A DNA stretch of 36,634 bases from Bacteroidetes bacterium HGW-Bacteroidetes-13 (GTDB taxonomy: Bacteria > Bacteroidota > Bacteroidia > Flavobacteriales > Flavobacteriaceae), in the NCBI GenBank assembly GCA_002841025.1, contig PHDQ01000004.1:1-36634 (forward strand), given 5' to 3'. The notes below the pieces were generated by a model that had not been told where the DNA came from, searched no databases, and worked only from the letters and a program-made list of their open reading frames with translations. Shown piece after piece: positions 15,144-24,579 of this stretch (the first letter of the stretch is position 1; each line of letters opens with the position of its first letter). Position numbers and translations under genes: made by a program.

Positions 15144-18100
15144 TTAGAAAGAGGCTTTTAAACTCAGACCATATCTTCTGGAACTTGGGCCGTTTAAAAA
15201 ATCAAACCCGGAGCCGTTTCCGACTCCTGTTCCTGCTACATTCGGGTCAAAGTTTGTCCCGTCCGGAGTGTTGATGGCATCATACCAAAGGTTGAATCCG
15301 GAAGCTGTTATTGACAATGAACCAAAAGGTGTTTTGTCCAAGAATCTATTGGGTAGGGAGTAGCTTAGGGATACTTCTTGCAAACGAATGGTTGTTCCAT
15401 CATAAACTTGCAACTCACTCGGACCAAACAAAATATTGTCAAAAAAGAAACCAGAGTTGTTGATGGCAACGGTATTTGGTTGACCGGTAGTGGACTGAAT
15501 ACCCGGAAGTATAAACGTTTCTCTGCGGTTTTGTGTATCTGTCGTTAACCCTCTACCCAAAAGTGTTGCGATTGTTTGAGAATACACATCTCCTCCTTGT
15601 CTGTAGTTTACCAAAACGTTTAGGGAGAAGTTTTTGTAAGTAAAAGTATTAGAAAAATTCACCACATAATCGGGATTTGGATCTCCGATGACAAATAATC
15701 CTTCATCAAAAACATAATTTCCTTCACTGTCAATTAAAGGAAGACCTTGGTCGGTTCTAGCGATGCGACTACCCACAAGAACACCAAGAGGCTGGTCGTC
15801 GATTGCTGCATTCCCCAAGTTTGAAAAGCCATCAAAAACCAGAACATTACTATCCTGACCCAAATCGGTCACACGTGTTTCGTTGACGGTGTAATTCGTG
15901 TTGAATTTCCAACCAAATCCTTCTTTGTCTTTGGATTTGAAAATGTCTATGCCAAGGTCTATTTCGACACCTTTTCCTTGAATTTCTCCTACGTTGGTCT
16001 GAGTGACGTTAAAACCTGAAGCCGGATCTAAATCTTTATCGACAATTAAATCCTCCGTGATACGATAGTAGGCAGACGCTTCAAATGAAATCCGGTTGTT
16101 TAACCAGTTTGATTCTATACCAACTTCGTATTCTTTGAGCCTCTCGGCTTTTAAATCGGGGTTGCCAAGTCTCTCTGACGTAGTATTAATGACCACATCT
16201 TTATTATCATCATCTTTATTTTTAAATCTTTGTGTTTCCAAAATTAAGGTTGAGGCAACAGGGAAGCCCGTTGGGAAACTGGCCGATTCGCCATATCCCG
16301 CTCTTAATTTTAGAAAATTAACGACTTTGCTGTTTTTCATCCAGTCGAAAGCGGTTGTAGGGATAAATGAAAGGCTTGTTGATGGATAAAAAACAGATCG
16401 CTGATCCACATTAAGGTTAGAAACCCAGTCATTTCTACCTGAAACGGTTAGGTATATCCAACGTTTGTAGTCAAAATCTGCCTGTCCGTATGCCCCAACT
16501 ATATTTCTTTCTTGAGAAAACTGAATTTCATTCTGAGTAGCAAAATTGAAATGGCGATTTACACCGAAAACTTGTTGACCCAAGCTCGAAACTCCATTGC
16601 GGTCAAATATCTCTCTTCTCGTTGTTGCTCCCACATTGAAAGTGGCACCTATATTTTCGGTGATTTGGTATTGACCGGTCAAGATAAAGTTGTGATCCCA
16701 GATGGTGTTGGTGTTTGTCCAAGTTCTTAAGAAACCGCTGCGGGTTGCTGCATCATCACTTATCCCACCTTTGTTTTGTTGGTCAAGGTTGTCTTCACTA
16801 TAAACATCAATACCCAAACGATAGGTCAAGTTTAAATTGTCATTAATCTTATAATCGATTGCACCGTTTCCAAATACACGATTGGTAACCTGGCCCGTTT
16901 TGGTGTTGGCTACCGTCCATAATGGATGCTGAATGCTGTTGTTCTGACGATAAAAGACGCTACCACCGGTTATCGGATTTTGGAAAGGAATCCCCATCAA
17001 ATCTACTGATCGTGGCGTAAAGAACACGTTTGAGAAAACGGATGAACCACCACCTAATACGGTGTTACCGTCACCGGCAGCAACCGGAGGCGAAACGAAG
17101 TCGGTACGGGCGTAGTTTAAAGTACCGCTCACCGTTAATCGGTTAGACAACTCGGCACGTCCGCCCAATCCAAAAGTGTTTCTAAGCAATTTGTTTTCGC
17201 GGGTAAAACCTTTGTCTTCAAGATTACTCAAGCTCAGGTTGAAGCTCATCTTACCATCATTTGATTTTCCTGAAAAATTCAGGGCGGTGTTGCTCACCTG
17301 ACCGGTTCTGAAAAAGCGCTCGGCATTTTGGTAAGGTTTGTATTCATAGCGTACATCGGCAAATTCAGGAAATGCTTGGCGAATTCCAGTAGAAAGTGCA
17401 GCAGTTGCAAATGGATGTCGGACAGTTCCATCAGCAGCGATGGCTGAGCTGGTTCCAAAACCATCGATGCCGTCTTTTCTAAAGGCGGGACCCCAGTTGC
17501 TGAAAAACCAACCAAATGCTTGGTCAAAACCATTACCAAATTCATTCTGATAGTCCGGCAAGGAAGCAATTTCTGTTTGGAAAAACGAAGTAGTTAAGGT
17601 TGCTTCAAATTTCTTGTTGCTGTTGATACCAGCCATGCCGTTTTTGGTGGTAATGAGGATAACTCCGTTACGACCTTGAGTGCCATATAGGGTTGCAGCA
17701 GCAAGACCCTTTAGAATATTGACACTTTCAATGTTGTTCGGATCGAGGTCAAGAAACCTACTGGAACCATTATTCCCATCAACAAAATTGTTTGAACTAT
17801 TGTTGTCAATGTCACCCGCAGTGTTTGTGTCACTTGAGAAAGGCACACCATCCACAATAAACAAGGGCTGGTTACTTCCGCTAAAGGAGGACAAACCCCG
17901 GATGATGATGCTGGTACCCGAACCGGAAATACCGCTTTGTTGGGTAATCTGTACACCGGAGGCTTTGCCTGAAAGCACACGTCCGATGTCACCTTCCGCA
18001 CGTTGTTCAAGACGATCGCTGCCTACTTCGGCAACGGCATATCCCAACGCTTTCTTTTCGCGTTTAATACCTTGAGCAGTTACAATGACTTCTTCAAGTT

Positions 18101-18398
18101 GCAAACCTTCTTCTAGTGAAACATTCACAGTGTTTGAAGCTCCGACGGTAACGGTTTTAGATTCCATACCGACATAGCTGAACACCAATACATCGCCCAC
18201 ACTCGCTTTGATGGCAAATTTACCGTCAAAATCGGTTTGCGTTCCGGTGGTTGAGCCCCGAACAACAACACTTGCCCCGGGTAAGGGCTGGCCGCTGGAT
18301 TCGGTAACTGTACCAGAAACTGTTTTCTCTTGTGCAAAGGTCATCTGCACAACCAACGCTAAGAGCAGCGTCAGAATTCCTCTAAATTTTGTTCTCAT
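15144..18398 (-). CDS. SusC/RagA-family TonB-dependent outer-membrane transporter
   Basis: TonB-dependent transporter of the SusC family, 1084 residues from the ATG at 18398. A signal peptide (MRTKFRGILTLLLALVVQMTFAQ) is followed by a carboxypeptidase-regulatory-like domain (VSGTVTESSGQPLPGASVVV to about residue 95). The TonB-box and plug region follows (LEEVIVTAQGIKREKKALGY, SGVQITQQSG, SSIIIRGLSSF-like, LFIVDGVP). A long 22-stranded-barrel-type region ends in RRYGLSLKASF, with the terminal Phe typical of outer-membrane barrels. It imports the substrate captured by SusD using TonB energy. A start ten codons upstream adds MRLANSNNLK and does not look like a signal peptide, so it is not chosen. 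Confidence 0.95.
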   Translation of the reverse strand: MRTKFRGILTLLLALVVQMTFAQEKTVSGTVTESSGQPLPGASVVVRGSTTGTQTDFDGKFAIKASVGDVLVFSYVGMESKTVTVGASNTVNVSLEEGLQLEEVIVTAQGIKREKKALGYAVAEVGSDRLEQRAEGDIGRVLSGKASGVQITQQSGISGSGTSIIIRGLSSFSGSNQPLFIVDGVPFSSDTNTAGDIDNNSSNNFVDGNNGSSRFLDLDPNNIESVNILKGLAAATLYGTQGRNGVILITTKNGMAGINSNKKFEATLTTSFFQTEIASLPDYQNEFGNGFDQAFGWFFSNWGPAFRKDGIDGFGTSSAIAADGTVRHPFATAALSTGIRQAFPEFADVRYEYKPYQNAERFFRTGQVSNTALNFSGKSNDGKMSFNLSLSNLEDKGFTRENKLLRNTFGLGGRAELSNRLTVSGTLNYARTDFVSPPVAAGDGNTVLGGGSSVFSNVFFTPRSVDLMGIPFQNPITGGSVFYRQNNSIQHPLWTVANTKTGQVTNRVFGNGAIDYKINDNLNLTYRLGIDVYSEDNLDQQNKGGISDDAATRSGFLRTWTNTNTIWDHNFILTGQYQITENIGATFNVGATTRREIFDRNGVSSLGQQVFGVNRHFNFATQNEIQFSQERNIVGAYGQADFDYKRWIYLTVSGRNDWVSNLNVDQRSVFYPSTSLSFIPTTAFDWMKNSKVVNFLKLRAGYGESASFPTGFPVASTLILETQRFKNKDDDNKDVVINTTSERLGNPDLKAERLKEYEVGIESNWLNNRISFEASAYYRITEDLIVDKDLDPASGFNVTQTNVGEIQGKGVEIDLGIDIFKSKDKEGFGWKFNTNYTVNETRVTDLGQDSNVLVFDGFSNLGNAAIDDQPLGVLVGSRIARTDQGLPLIDSEGNYVFDEGLFVIGDPNPDYVVNFSNTFTYKNFSLNVLVNYRQGGDVYSQTIATLLGRGLTTDTQNRRETFILPGIQSTTGQPNTVAINNSGFFFDNILFGPSELQVYDGTTIRLQEVSLSYSLPNRFLDKTPFGSLSITASGFNLWYDAINTPDGTNFDPNVAGTGVGNGSGFDFLNGPSSRRYGLSLKASF

Positions 18399-18425
18399 TT
18401 TTAAATTATTTGAATTAGCTAATCG

Positions 18426-18456
18426 CAAAAGTCATAATAAAAAGTTAATAATACAA
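18426..18456 (-). promoter_or_regulatory. Promoter candidate for the SusCD operon
   Basis: On the minus strand TTG (18456-18454), a 20-nt spacer and GACTTTTG (18433-18426) fit TTG-N17-23-TAnnTTTG with one mismatch, 27 nt before the susC ATG. Confidence 0.4.
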
Positions 18457-18528
18457 CTATTATACAAAAAAAAAGTTAATTAATTTTTCGGAAATATTGA
18501 ATTTAAGGTGCGTTTACTTGAGAATATC

Positions 18529-20223
18529 TCAAAAACGTGCGTTTAAGCTGATGTGGACCTTTGATTCAGAAAAGTTAAATTCTGAATTTTTTGATTTTCC
18601 GATGGCATAATTGAGTCTGAGGATGCCGGCTCGGGTAAGTAATCCTATTCCAAACCCGAAACTAATCAAATTATCTCTGAGCTGGGTAACTTCGTTTTCC
18701 AAATAGGCAAAGTCTGTGATCGTGTTCAGATAAAGCGCATTGGAAACCACATATTGATATTCTGTGTTTACGACACTGTAAGTAGTGGCTGCCAATATGT
18801 TTTCGCTGAAACCGCGAATGGAGTTGATGCCGCCAAATCGGAAAGTTTCATTTTCAAAATAGTTGGGAGACAATAAAATTTCGGAGGTGTTTCTAAAAAA
18901 TAATTTGTTTCGCTCATTCAGGCTGTATTGATAGAAGCCCCTGAATCCAAATCTTTGTTGCGCACTTTTTTCGGATTCGGAGTTGCGGTTTCCAAACTCG
19001 GTGTTGACAACCAAACTCAATTTTCGCGGAAAAAAAAGATTGTCCGGCTGGGTGATTTCATAACTCGCATCCAAATTAAAAAAAGTAGCGTCCAAATCTT
19101 GAACCGAGTTGATGACAATATCCCTCAAATTATTCGACTCGTATTGTTTGATGCCGCCGGATAATCGGATGCGATCGTTCAGTTGGTAAGTAAGGTTAAA
19201 TTTTCTATCCACATTCACGTAGGTAGAGTCTTGCCTGAACAAAGATAAAGAAAGTTTGGCTCCGAAAGGCGCGTTGAAAAAATAGGGAATATCTACATCA
19301 ACCATAAAACGGGTTTGATCGTTTCCGTCGTCTTTCCAAAACAAGTTAAAAGTTTCGCCTCTGTTTAAGGTGTTGTTCAATCTAAAATCGATGGTGCCGT
19401 TGAGGGTCAAATCGCCGGTGTCTTGATCGTTTGAAAAGCCCAGGAATCCGTCGAATGAGCTGCTTTTGGTTTTCTCAAGGTAAAGATAAACAACGGTCGA
19501 ATCGGCGGTAAACAGTATTTCGGGTGGTTTGGTCTGACTTACAAACGGCAAACTCCGCAATTGTTCAGATTTTCGGATAATCTCATCCTTAGATACTTTT
19601 CTCCCGGTTTTAAGACCGGCATAATAACGTATAAAATTTTGCGGAAAGTTTTCATAACCTTTCACCACGATTTTGTCGATGGTGCGCATTTCGTTCATTT
19701 CCGCATTGAGTGTAGCCAGCACCCATCCATCTTTGGTTTCGATGTTTTTCAATTGAACCTGCGCAAATGAAAAGCCTTTTGCTTCGTAGTGACGGCTGAT
19801 GGCATTCAGCACAATTTCCGAATTTTCGATGGGAATGACAAAAAACGTCTCTGTCATATTTTTTGAATATTGACGGAGGAAAGATTGATCGAGCAAGTCT
19901 TTGTTGTAAAAAACTTTTAATTGACGGAAGCGTTTTCCCAAATCCAAATGAGACACAAACAGCGAATCGCCTAAATTTTTGAAGCTGATTTCCGTGAGAT
20001 TTAAATAACCTATATTAATAAGGAGTTTTGAAAAGGAATTTTTTTCCTTCTCGAGTTCACTGAAATTCACAAATGATTTTTGATACCTAACCGAATCGAT
20101 GGTTTTGTTTTGCGCGTCGCTCGTGCCATCTATTTTTAATCTCAAAGTTTGACCTGCGCCGATTTGAGGGAGTAAGGTTGATAACAAAAGCAGTAAGACG
20201 AAAAGCGGATTTTTGGTAGTCAA
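18529..20223 (-). CDS. BamA/TamA-like (Omp85 superfamily) outer-membrane protein
   Basis: About 564 residues from TTG 20223. A signal peptide-like segment (TTKNPLFVLLLLLSTLLPQIGAG) precedes a periplasmic region with one or two POTRA-like units (TIDKIVVKGYENFP, GRKVSKDEIIRKSEQLRSLPFV) and a C-terminal beta-barrel. FGGINSIRGFSENI is the Omp85 loop-6 RGF motif, and the chain ends in HISLNARF with terminal Phe. It is shorter than BamA and is probably an accessory Omp85 protein for translocation or assembly; the client is unknown. The frame is open to 20265 and beyond with no ATG. TTG 20223 gives a normal signal peptide, and TTG 20265 is the alternative. It is divergent from rpsL. Confidence 0.85.
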   Translation of the reverse strand: MTTKNPLFVLLLLLSTLLPQIGAGQTLRLKIDGTSDAQNKTIDSVRYQKSFVNFSELEKEKNSFSKLLINIGYLNLTEISFKNLGDSLFVSHLDLGKRFRQLKVFYNKDLLDQSFLRQYSKNMTETFFVIPIENSEIVLNAISRHYEAKGFSFAQVQLKNIETKDGWVLATLNAEMNEMRTIDKIVVKGYENFPQNFIRYYAGLKTGRKVSKDEIIRKSEQLRSLPFVSQTKPPEILFTADSTVVYLYLEKTKSSSFDGFLGFSNDQDTGDLTLNGTIDFRLNNTLNRGETFNLFWKDDGNDQTRFMVDVDIPYFFNAPFGAKLSLSLFRQDSTYVNVDRKFNLTYQLNDRIRLSGGIKQYESNNLRDIVINSVQDLDATFFNLDASYEITQPDNLFFPRKLSLVVNTEFGNRNSESEKSAQQRFGFRGFYQYSLNERNKLFFRNTSEILLSPNYFENETFRFGGINSIRGFSENILAATTYSVVNTEYQYVVSNALYLNTITDFAYLENEVTQLRDNLISFGFGIGLLTRAGILRLNYAIGKSKNSEFNFSESKVHISLNARF

Positions 20224-20322
20224 GCGCGAAGTTTTGAGCGTTGTAAACTTAACGCAAAAAACCAAAAAAAATATATGTTTAAATTTTTTTTTGAAGAAGC
20301 GAATAAAATAAGTGAATAAGCA

Positions 20323-20353
20323 TTTGAAAAATTAAATTTAATTTCTACATTTG
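20323..20353 (+). promoter_or_regulatory. Consensus Bacteroidota promoter for the ribosomal cluster
   Basis: TTTG at 20323-20326, a 19-nt spacer, then TACATTTG at 20346-20353 match the -33/-7 consensus at every defined base. The expected transcription start is about 5 nt later, giving a leader of roughly 40 nt before rpsL. This is the strongest promoter in the window. Confidence 0.82.
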
Positions 20354-20356
20354 CAA

Positions 20357-20372
20357 CCCCCTAAAAAGAGGG
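20357..20372 (+). other. Small hairpin at the start of the rpsL leader
   Basis: CCCCCT and AGAGGG (20357-20362 and 20367-20372) can pair with one mismatch around an AAAA loop, right at the predicted mRNA 5' end. It could stabilise the transcript or take part in regulation; this is inference. Confidence 0.35.
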
Positions 20373-20400
20373 AATTAAATTCAATATTTTTAATTACATT

Positions 20401-20781
20401 ATGCCAACAATTTCACAGTTAGTACGAAAAGGAAGAGCCAGCATTACCAAGAAGAGTAAATCGGCTGCTTTGGACTCGTGCCCGCAACGAAGGGGTGTAT
20501 GTACGCGTGTTTACACCACCACGCCCAAAAAACCAAACTCAGCGATGCGCAAAGTTGCGCGTGTGCGTTTGACCAATGGCAACGAGGTGAATGCGTATAT
20601 CCCCGGAGAAGGACACAACCTCCAAGAGCACTCGATAGTATTGGTAAGAGGCGGAAGGGTTAAAGATTTGCCGGGCGTTAGATATCACGTTGTTCGGGGA
20701 GCGTTAGACACTGCCGGTGTCGCCAACCGCAAACAAAGAAGATCTAAATACGGTGCAAAACGCCCCAAAGATAAAAAGTAA
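20401..20781 (+). CDS. rpsL: 30S ribosomal protein S12
   Basis: S12, 126 residues, at the decoding centre of the small subunit. The conserved [21 protein letters not shown] keeps the Lys of the KPNS loop that is changed in many streptomycin-resistant mutants. [18 protein letters not shown], then [15 protein letters not shown], is the second decoding loop. This is therefore a wild-type, streptomycin-sensitive form of these loops. It is the first gene of the cluster, with an AT-rich leader and no Shine-Dalgarno sequence; rpsG follows after 23 nt. Confidence 0.98.
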   Translation: MPTISQLVRKGRASITKKSKSAALDSCPQRRGVCTRVYTTTPKKPNSAMRKVARVRLTNGNEVNAYIPGEGHNLQEHSIVLVRGGRVKDLPGVRYHVVRGALDTAGVANRKQRRSKYGAKRPKDKK

Positions 20782-20804
20782 CATTTAACCATTTAATGTA
20801 AGTC

Positions 20805-21281
20805 ATGAGAAAAAGACAGGCAAAAAAGAGACCTCTTTTGCCGGATCCCAAGTTTGGAGACCAACTGGTAACCCGGTTTGTAAACAACTTGATGTGGGAC
20901 GGTAAAAAATCGGTGGCATTTGATATATTTTACGATGCAATGGCTATCGTGGAAACAAAAAAGCAAGATGCCGAGAAATCAGCAGTTGATATTTGGAAAG
21001 ACGCACTTTCCAATGTAATGCCTCACGTAGAGGTAAGAAGCCGCCGCGTAGGTGGTGCAACATTCCAAATCCCGATGCCCATTCGCGCAGATCGAAAAGT
21101 TTCGATGGCGATGAAATGGCTCATTCTTTATGCGAGAAAACGCAACGAGAAATCGATGGCGCTTAAATTGGCGTCAGAAGTGCTTGCTGCGGCTAAAGAA
21201 GAAGGTGCGGCTGTTAAAAAGAGAATGGACACCCATAAAATGGCAGAAGCTAACAAAGCATTCTCTCACTTTAAGTTCTAA
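20805..21281 (+). CDS. rpsG: 30S ribosomal protein S7
   Basis: S7, 158 residues, primary binder of the 16S 3' major domain and organiser of the 30S head at the E site. [17 protein letters not shown] and [17 protein letters not shown] are family hallmarks, and the central [18 protein letters not shown] loop is intact. In enterobacteria S7 represses its own operon by binding the S12-S7 spacer. Here that spacer is only 23 nt with no clear structure, so that control is not evident. Confidence 0.98.
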   Translation: MRKRQAKKRPLLPDPKFGDQLVTRFVNNLMWDGKKSVAFDIFYDAMAIVETKKQDAEKSAVDIWKDALSNVMPHVEVRSRRVGGATFQIPMPIRADRKVSMAMKWLILYARKRNEKSMALKLASEVLAAAKEEGAAVKKRMDTHKMAEANKAFSHFKF

Positions 21282-21299
21282 TATTTCCAATAAATTATC

Positions 21300-23426
21300 A
21301 TGTCTAGAGATCTCAATTACACAAGAAATATAGGAATTGCCGCTCACATCGATGCCGGAAAGACCACCACAACCGAAAGGATTTTATTCTACACCGGGGT
21401 GAGTCATAAAATCGGTGAAGTACACGATGGAGCTGCAACCATGGACTGGATGGAGCAGGAGCAGGAGCGGGGAATTACCATTACTTCTGCCGCCACAACT
21501 TGTACCTGGAATTTTCCAACTGAGCAAGGCGCAACACTTCCAGATACTAAGCCTTACCACTTTAACATCATCGATACTCCGGGTCACGTTGACTTTACCG
21601 TTGAGGTAAACCGTTCATTGCGTGTGCTTGATGGGTTGGTATTTTTGTTCAGTGCTGTTGACGGTGTTGAGCCGCAATCTGAAACCAACTGGAGATTGGC
21701 AGACAATTATAAAGTGCCAAGACTCGGGTTTGTAAACAAAATGGACAGACAGGGTGCAAACTTTTTGGAAGTTTGTAAACAAGTGCGTGAGATGTTAAAA
21801 TCTAACGCCGTACCCATTGTATTGCCAATCGGTGAAGAAGAAAATTTCATAGGAATTATCGACTTGGTTAAAAACAGAGCCGTCATTTTTCATGACGAAA
21901 ACTTTGGCTCAACCTATGATGTGGTCGATATTCCGGAAGATATGAAGGAGGAAGTTGCCCTTTTTAGAGGTCAACTCATCGAAGCGGTTGCGGATTACGA
22001 TGAAAGTTTGTTAGAGAAATTTTTTGAAAATCCGGATTCTATCACGGAAGATGAAATCAACATCGCCTTGCGAAAAGCTGCGATTGACATGAGCATCATC
22101 CCGATGATTTGCGGGTCTTCCTTCAAAAATAAAGCCGTTCAATTCTTGTTGGATGCCGTTTGTAAATATTTGCCAAGCCCGCTTGACAAAGAAGGTATCA
22201 TCGGAATCAATCCGGATACCGAAAAAGAAACCATCCGAAAACCCGATGCAAAAGAACCTTTTGCTGCATTGGCTTTTAAAATTGCTACCGATCCTTATGT
22301 AGGCCGTTTGGCATTTTTCAGAGCATATTCGGGCAGATTGGATGCGGGTTCTTATGTGTTTAACACACGTTCAGGCAACAAAGAACGCATTTCTCGCATT
22401 TATCAAATGCATGCCAACAAGCAAAACGCCATCGATTGTTTGGAAGCAGGAGATATCGGAGCTGCTGTCGGATTCAAAGATATCAAAACCGGCGATACGC
22501 TTTGTGATGAGAAACACCCAATCATTCTGGAAAGTATGAATTTTCCGGCTCCCGTTATTGGTATTGCGGTTGAACCCAAAACCAAAGCGGATGTGGACAA
22601 GTTGGGCATGGCGCTGTCAAAATTGGCAGAAGAAGATCCGACATTCCAAGTTAAAACAGACGAAGCGTCCGGACAAACCATCATCTCAGGTATGGGCGAG
22701 CTTCACTTGGATATCATTGTCGATCGCTTGAGAAGAGAATTTAAAGTGGAGGTTAATCAAGGTCAACCCCAAGTAGAATACAAAGAAACCCTTACCAAAA
22801 CGATTGATCACCGAGAAGTTTACAAAAAACAAACCGGTGGACGCGGAAAATTTGCGGATATCGTCTTCACCCTGGGTCCTCCGGATGAAGGAGCGGTTGG
22901 ATTGACTTTTGTCAATGAAATCAAAGGGGGTAATATTCCTCGAGAATTTGTTCCATCAATCGAAAAAGGTTTCAAAGCTTCCATGTCAAATGGACCTCTT
23001 GCCGGATTTGTGGTGGATAGCATGAAAGTAGTCATCAAAGATGGTTCATTCCACGCGGTTGACTCCGATTCATTGTCATTCGAACTTGCTGCCAAAATCG
23101 GTTTTAGAGAAGCTGCACGTTTAGCAAAACCCGTATTGTTAGAGCCTATCATGAAGTTGGAAGTGTTGACTCCGGAAGAAAACATGGGTGATGTCGTTGG
23201 TGACTTGAACCGTCGTCGCGGGCAAGTAAACAACATGGACGAAAGAGCCGGTGCAAAAGTTATCAAAGCTTTGGTTCCGCTTTCAGAAATGTTTGGATAT
23301 GTGACTACCCTCAGAACGTTGAGTTCTGGTAGAGCCACTTCAACCATGGAATTTTCGCATTATGCAGAAACTCCAAACAATATAGCCGAGGAGGTTATCA
23401 AGAAAACAAAAGGCCTTAACGCATAA
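21300..23426 (+). CDS. fusA: Elongation factor G
   Basis: EF-G, 708 residues, the translocation GTPase. G1 is AHIDAGKT (15-22), switch II DTPGH (92-96) and G4 NKMD (146-149). Domains II-V follow, including [14 protein letters not shown] and the domain IV-V segment ending [11 protein letters not shown] short insertion before DTPGH ([18 protein letters not shown], about 71-88) is common in Bacteroidota EF-G. It is 18 nt after rpsG and 9 nt before rpsJ. tuf, which often follows fusA, is not here. Confidence 0.98.
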   Translation: MSRDLNYTRNIGIAAHIDAGKTTTTERILFYTGVSHKIGEVHDGAATMDWMEQEQERGITITSAATTCTWNFPTEQGATLPDTKPYHFNIIDTPGHVDFTVEVNRSLRVLDGLVFLFSAVDGVEPQSETNWRLADNYKVPRLGFVNKMDRQGANFLEVCKQVREMLKSNAVPIVLPIGEEENFIGIIDLVKNRAVIFHDENFGSTYDVVDIPEDMKEEVALFRGQLIEAVADYDESLLEKFFENPDSITEDEINIALRKAAIDMSIIPMICGSSFKNKAVQFLLDAVCKYLPSPLDKEGIIGINPDTEKETIRKPDAKEPFAALAFKIATDPYVGRLAFFRAYSGRLDAGSYVFNTRSGNKERISRIYQMHANKQNAIDCLEAGDIGAAVGFKDIKTGDTLCDEKHPIILESMNFPAPVIGIAVEPKTKADVDKLGMALSKLAEEDPTFQVKTDEASGQTIISGMGELHLDIIVDRLRREFKVEVNQGQPQVEYKETLTKTIDHREVYKKQTGGRGKFADIVFTLGPPDEGAVGLTFVNEIKGGNIPREFVPSIEKGFKASMSNGPLAGFVVDSMKVVIKDGSFHAVDSDSLSFELAAKIGFREAARLAKPVLLEPIMKLEVLTPEENMGDVVGDLNRRRGQVNNMDERAGAKVIKALVPLSEMFGYVTTLRTLSSGRATSTMEFSHYAETPNNIAEEVIKKTKGLNA

Positions 23427-23435
23427 TAACATCTC

Positions 23436-23741
23436 ATGAGCCAAAAAATAAGAATAAAACTGAAATCATACGATTACAATTTGGTGGACAAGTCTGCTGA
23501 TAAAATCGTTAAAACCGTAAAAAGTACTGGTGCTATCGTAACCGGGCCGATTCCTTTGCCAACACACAAAAGAATTTTTACCGTGCTACGGTCTCCCCAC
23601 GTCAATAAAAAAGCACGTGAGCAGTTTCAATTGAGTTCATACAAAAGATTGCTCGATATCTACAGTTCTTCGTCCAAAACCATCGATGCATTGATGAAAT
23701 TGGAATTGCCAAGCGGAGTAGAAGTCGAAATCAAAGTGTGA
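23436..23741 (+). CDS. rpsJ: 30S ribosomal protein S10
   Basis: S10, 101 residues, located in the 30S head and, in other bacteria, also a NusE-type antitermination factor. The loop [25 protein letters not shown] is characteristic. It is linked by 9 nt to fusA, so here it closes the str-type segment rather than opening the S10 operon. A 220-nt spacer with two hairpins separates it from rplC. Confidence 0.97.
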   Translation: MSQKIRIKLKSYDYNLVDKSADKIVKTVKSTGAIVTGPIPLPTHKRIFTVLRSPHVNKKAREQFQLSSYKRLLDIYSSSSKTIDALMKLELPSGVEVEIKV

Positions 23742-23751
23742 TGATTTATGA

Positions 23752-23778
23752 AGACTTTTGATTCAAATCAAAAAGTCT
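23752..23778 (+). other. Hairpin downstream of rpsJ
   Basis: AGACTTTTGAT and ATCAAAAAGTCT pair over about 11 bp with a one-base bulge and a tiny loop, starting 11 nt after the rpsJ stop. No T-tract follows, so it may be a processing or stability element, or part of the leader structure of the downstream operon. Confidence 0.6.
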
Positions 23779-23781
23779 GAC

Positions 23782-23832
23782 ATGTCCGGAGCTACGAGCA
23801 AAGGAAAAGCGGAAAAATACATTCAGAGTTGA
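23782..23832 (+). CDS. Possible 16-residue leader peptide upstream of rplC
   Basis: ATG at 23782 opens MSGATSKGKAEKYIQS and stops with TGA at 23830-23832, directly after the 5' arm of the terminator-like stem at 23823-23829. A ribosome reaching the stop would cover that arm and block terminator formation, as in translation-linked attenuators. There is no Shine-Dalgarno sequence, which is normal here. A chance ORF of this size is quite possible. Confidence 0.3.
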   Translation: MSGATSKGKAEKYIQS

Positions 23833-23857
23833 ACGTATTTTGACTCTGATTTTTTTT
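23823..23857 (+). terminator. Intrinsic terminator or attenuator between rpsJ and rplC
   Basis: A seven-bp stem (TCAGAGT with ACTCTGA), a 13-nt loop and an uninterrupted run of eight T form a good intrinsic terminator. It lies 82 nt after rpsJ and 104 nt before rplC. No clear TAnnTTTG promoter was found in the remaining spacer (23858-23961), so rplC and all downstream genes may depend on read-through. That favours a regulated attenuator over a full stop. Confidence 0.7.
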
Positions 23858-23961
23858 ATAGAAAAATAGAATAGGTAATTATTATTAACAAGATGGCAGA
23901 CAGCGCATTTCAGAATTAAAATTCAAAAAGTGTAAAGTCTAAAATCTAAATTCAAATCACA

Positions 23962-24579
23962 ATGTCTGGGTTAATAGGTAGAAAAATCGGCATGACCAGC
24001 ATCTATGACGCAAACGGGAAAAATATTCCGTGTACCGTTATTGAAGCAGGACCATGCGTAGTTACCCAAGTCAGAACCAACGAGGTTGACGGGTATGCAG
24101 CGTTGCAACTTGGTTTCGATGACAAAGCAGAAAAAAGGTCAGATAAAGCCGCCATTGGGCACTTTAAAAAAGCCGGAACTGCTCCAAAGAAATTTGTTGC
24201 TGAATTCAAAGAATTCAAAGGAGATTATAAACTAGGAGACGTCGTTGATGTAAAACACTTTGAAGAAGGTGAGTTTGTCGATGTGAGTGCCACTTCCAAA
24301 GGGAAAGGTTTTCAAGGCGTTGTAAAAAGACACGGTTTTGCCGGTGTGGGTCAAGCTACCCACGGTCAGCACAACCGATTGAGAGCACCAGGTTCTGTAG
24401 GCGCATCTTCTTATCCTTCCAGAGTGTTCAAAGGAATCAGGATGGCGGGTCGAATGGGTGCAGAAACAGTTACCGTTCAAAACCTTCAAGTTTTGAAAGT
24501 AGTTCAAGATAAAAACTTGATCATAGTAAAAGGATGTGTCCCAGGACACAAAAATGGATACGTAATTCTTCATAAGTAA
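23962..24579 (+). CDS. rplC: 50S ribosomal protein L3
   Basis: L3, 205 residues, one of the earliest 50S assembly proteins, reaching towards the peptidyl transferase centre. [16 protein letters not shown] at the start and [20 protein letters not shown] near residues 132-151 identify it; the Gln of HGQHNR is the residue methylated in some bacteria. Its stop overlaps the rplD start (TAATG), which implies translational coupling. It follows a 220-nt spacer with an attenuator-like hairpin. Confidence 0.98.
   Translation: MSGLIGRKIGMTSIYDANGKNIPCTVIEAGPCVVTQVRTNEVDGYAALQLGFDDKAEKRSDKAAIGHFKKAGTAPKKFVAEFKEFKGDYKLGDVVDVKHFEEGEFVDVSATSKGKGFQGVVKRHGFAGVGQATHGQHNRLRAPGSVGASSYPSRVFKGIRMAGRMGAETVTVQNLQVLKVVQDKNLIIVKGCVPGHKNGYVILHK

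Noticed and set aside
22820-23347. A 175-codon open frame antisense to fusA
   Set aside because: It lies wholly inside the well-conserved EF-G gene, resembles no family and follows from fusA codon usage.
23893-23919. An eight-codon ORF (MADSAFQN) before rplC
   Set aside because: It is too short and has no structural link to a hairpin, so chance is the simplest explanation.
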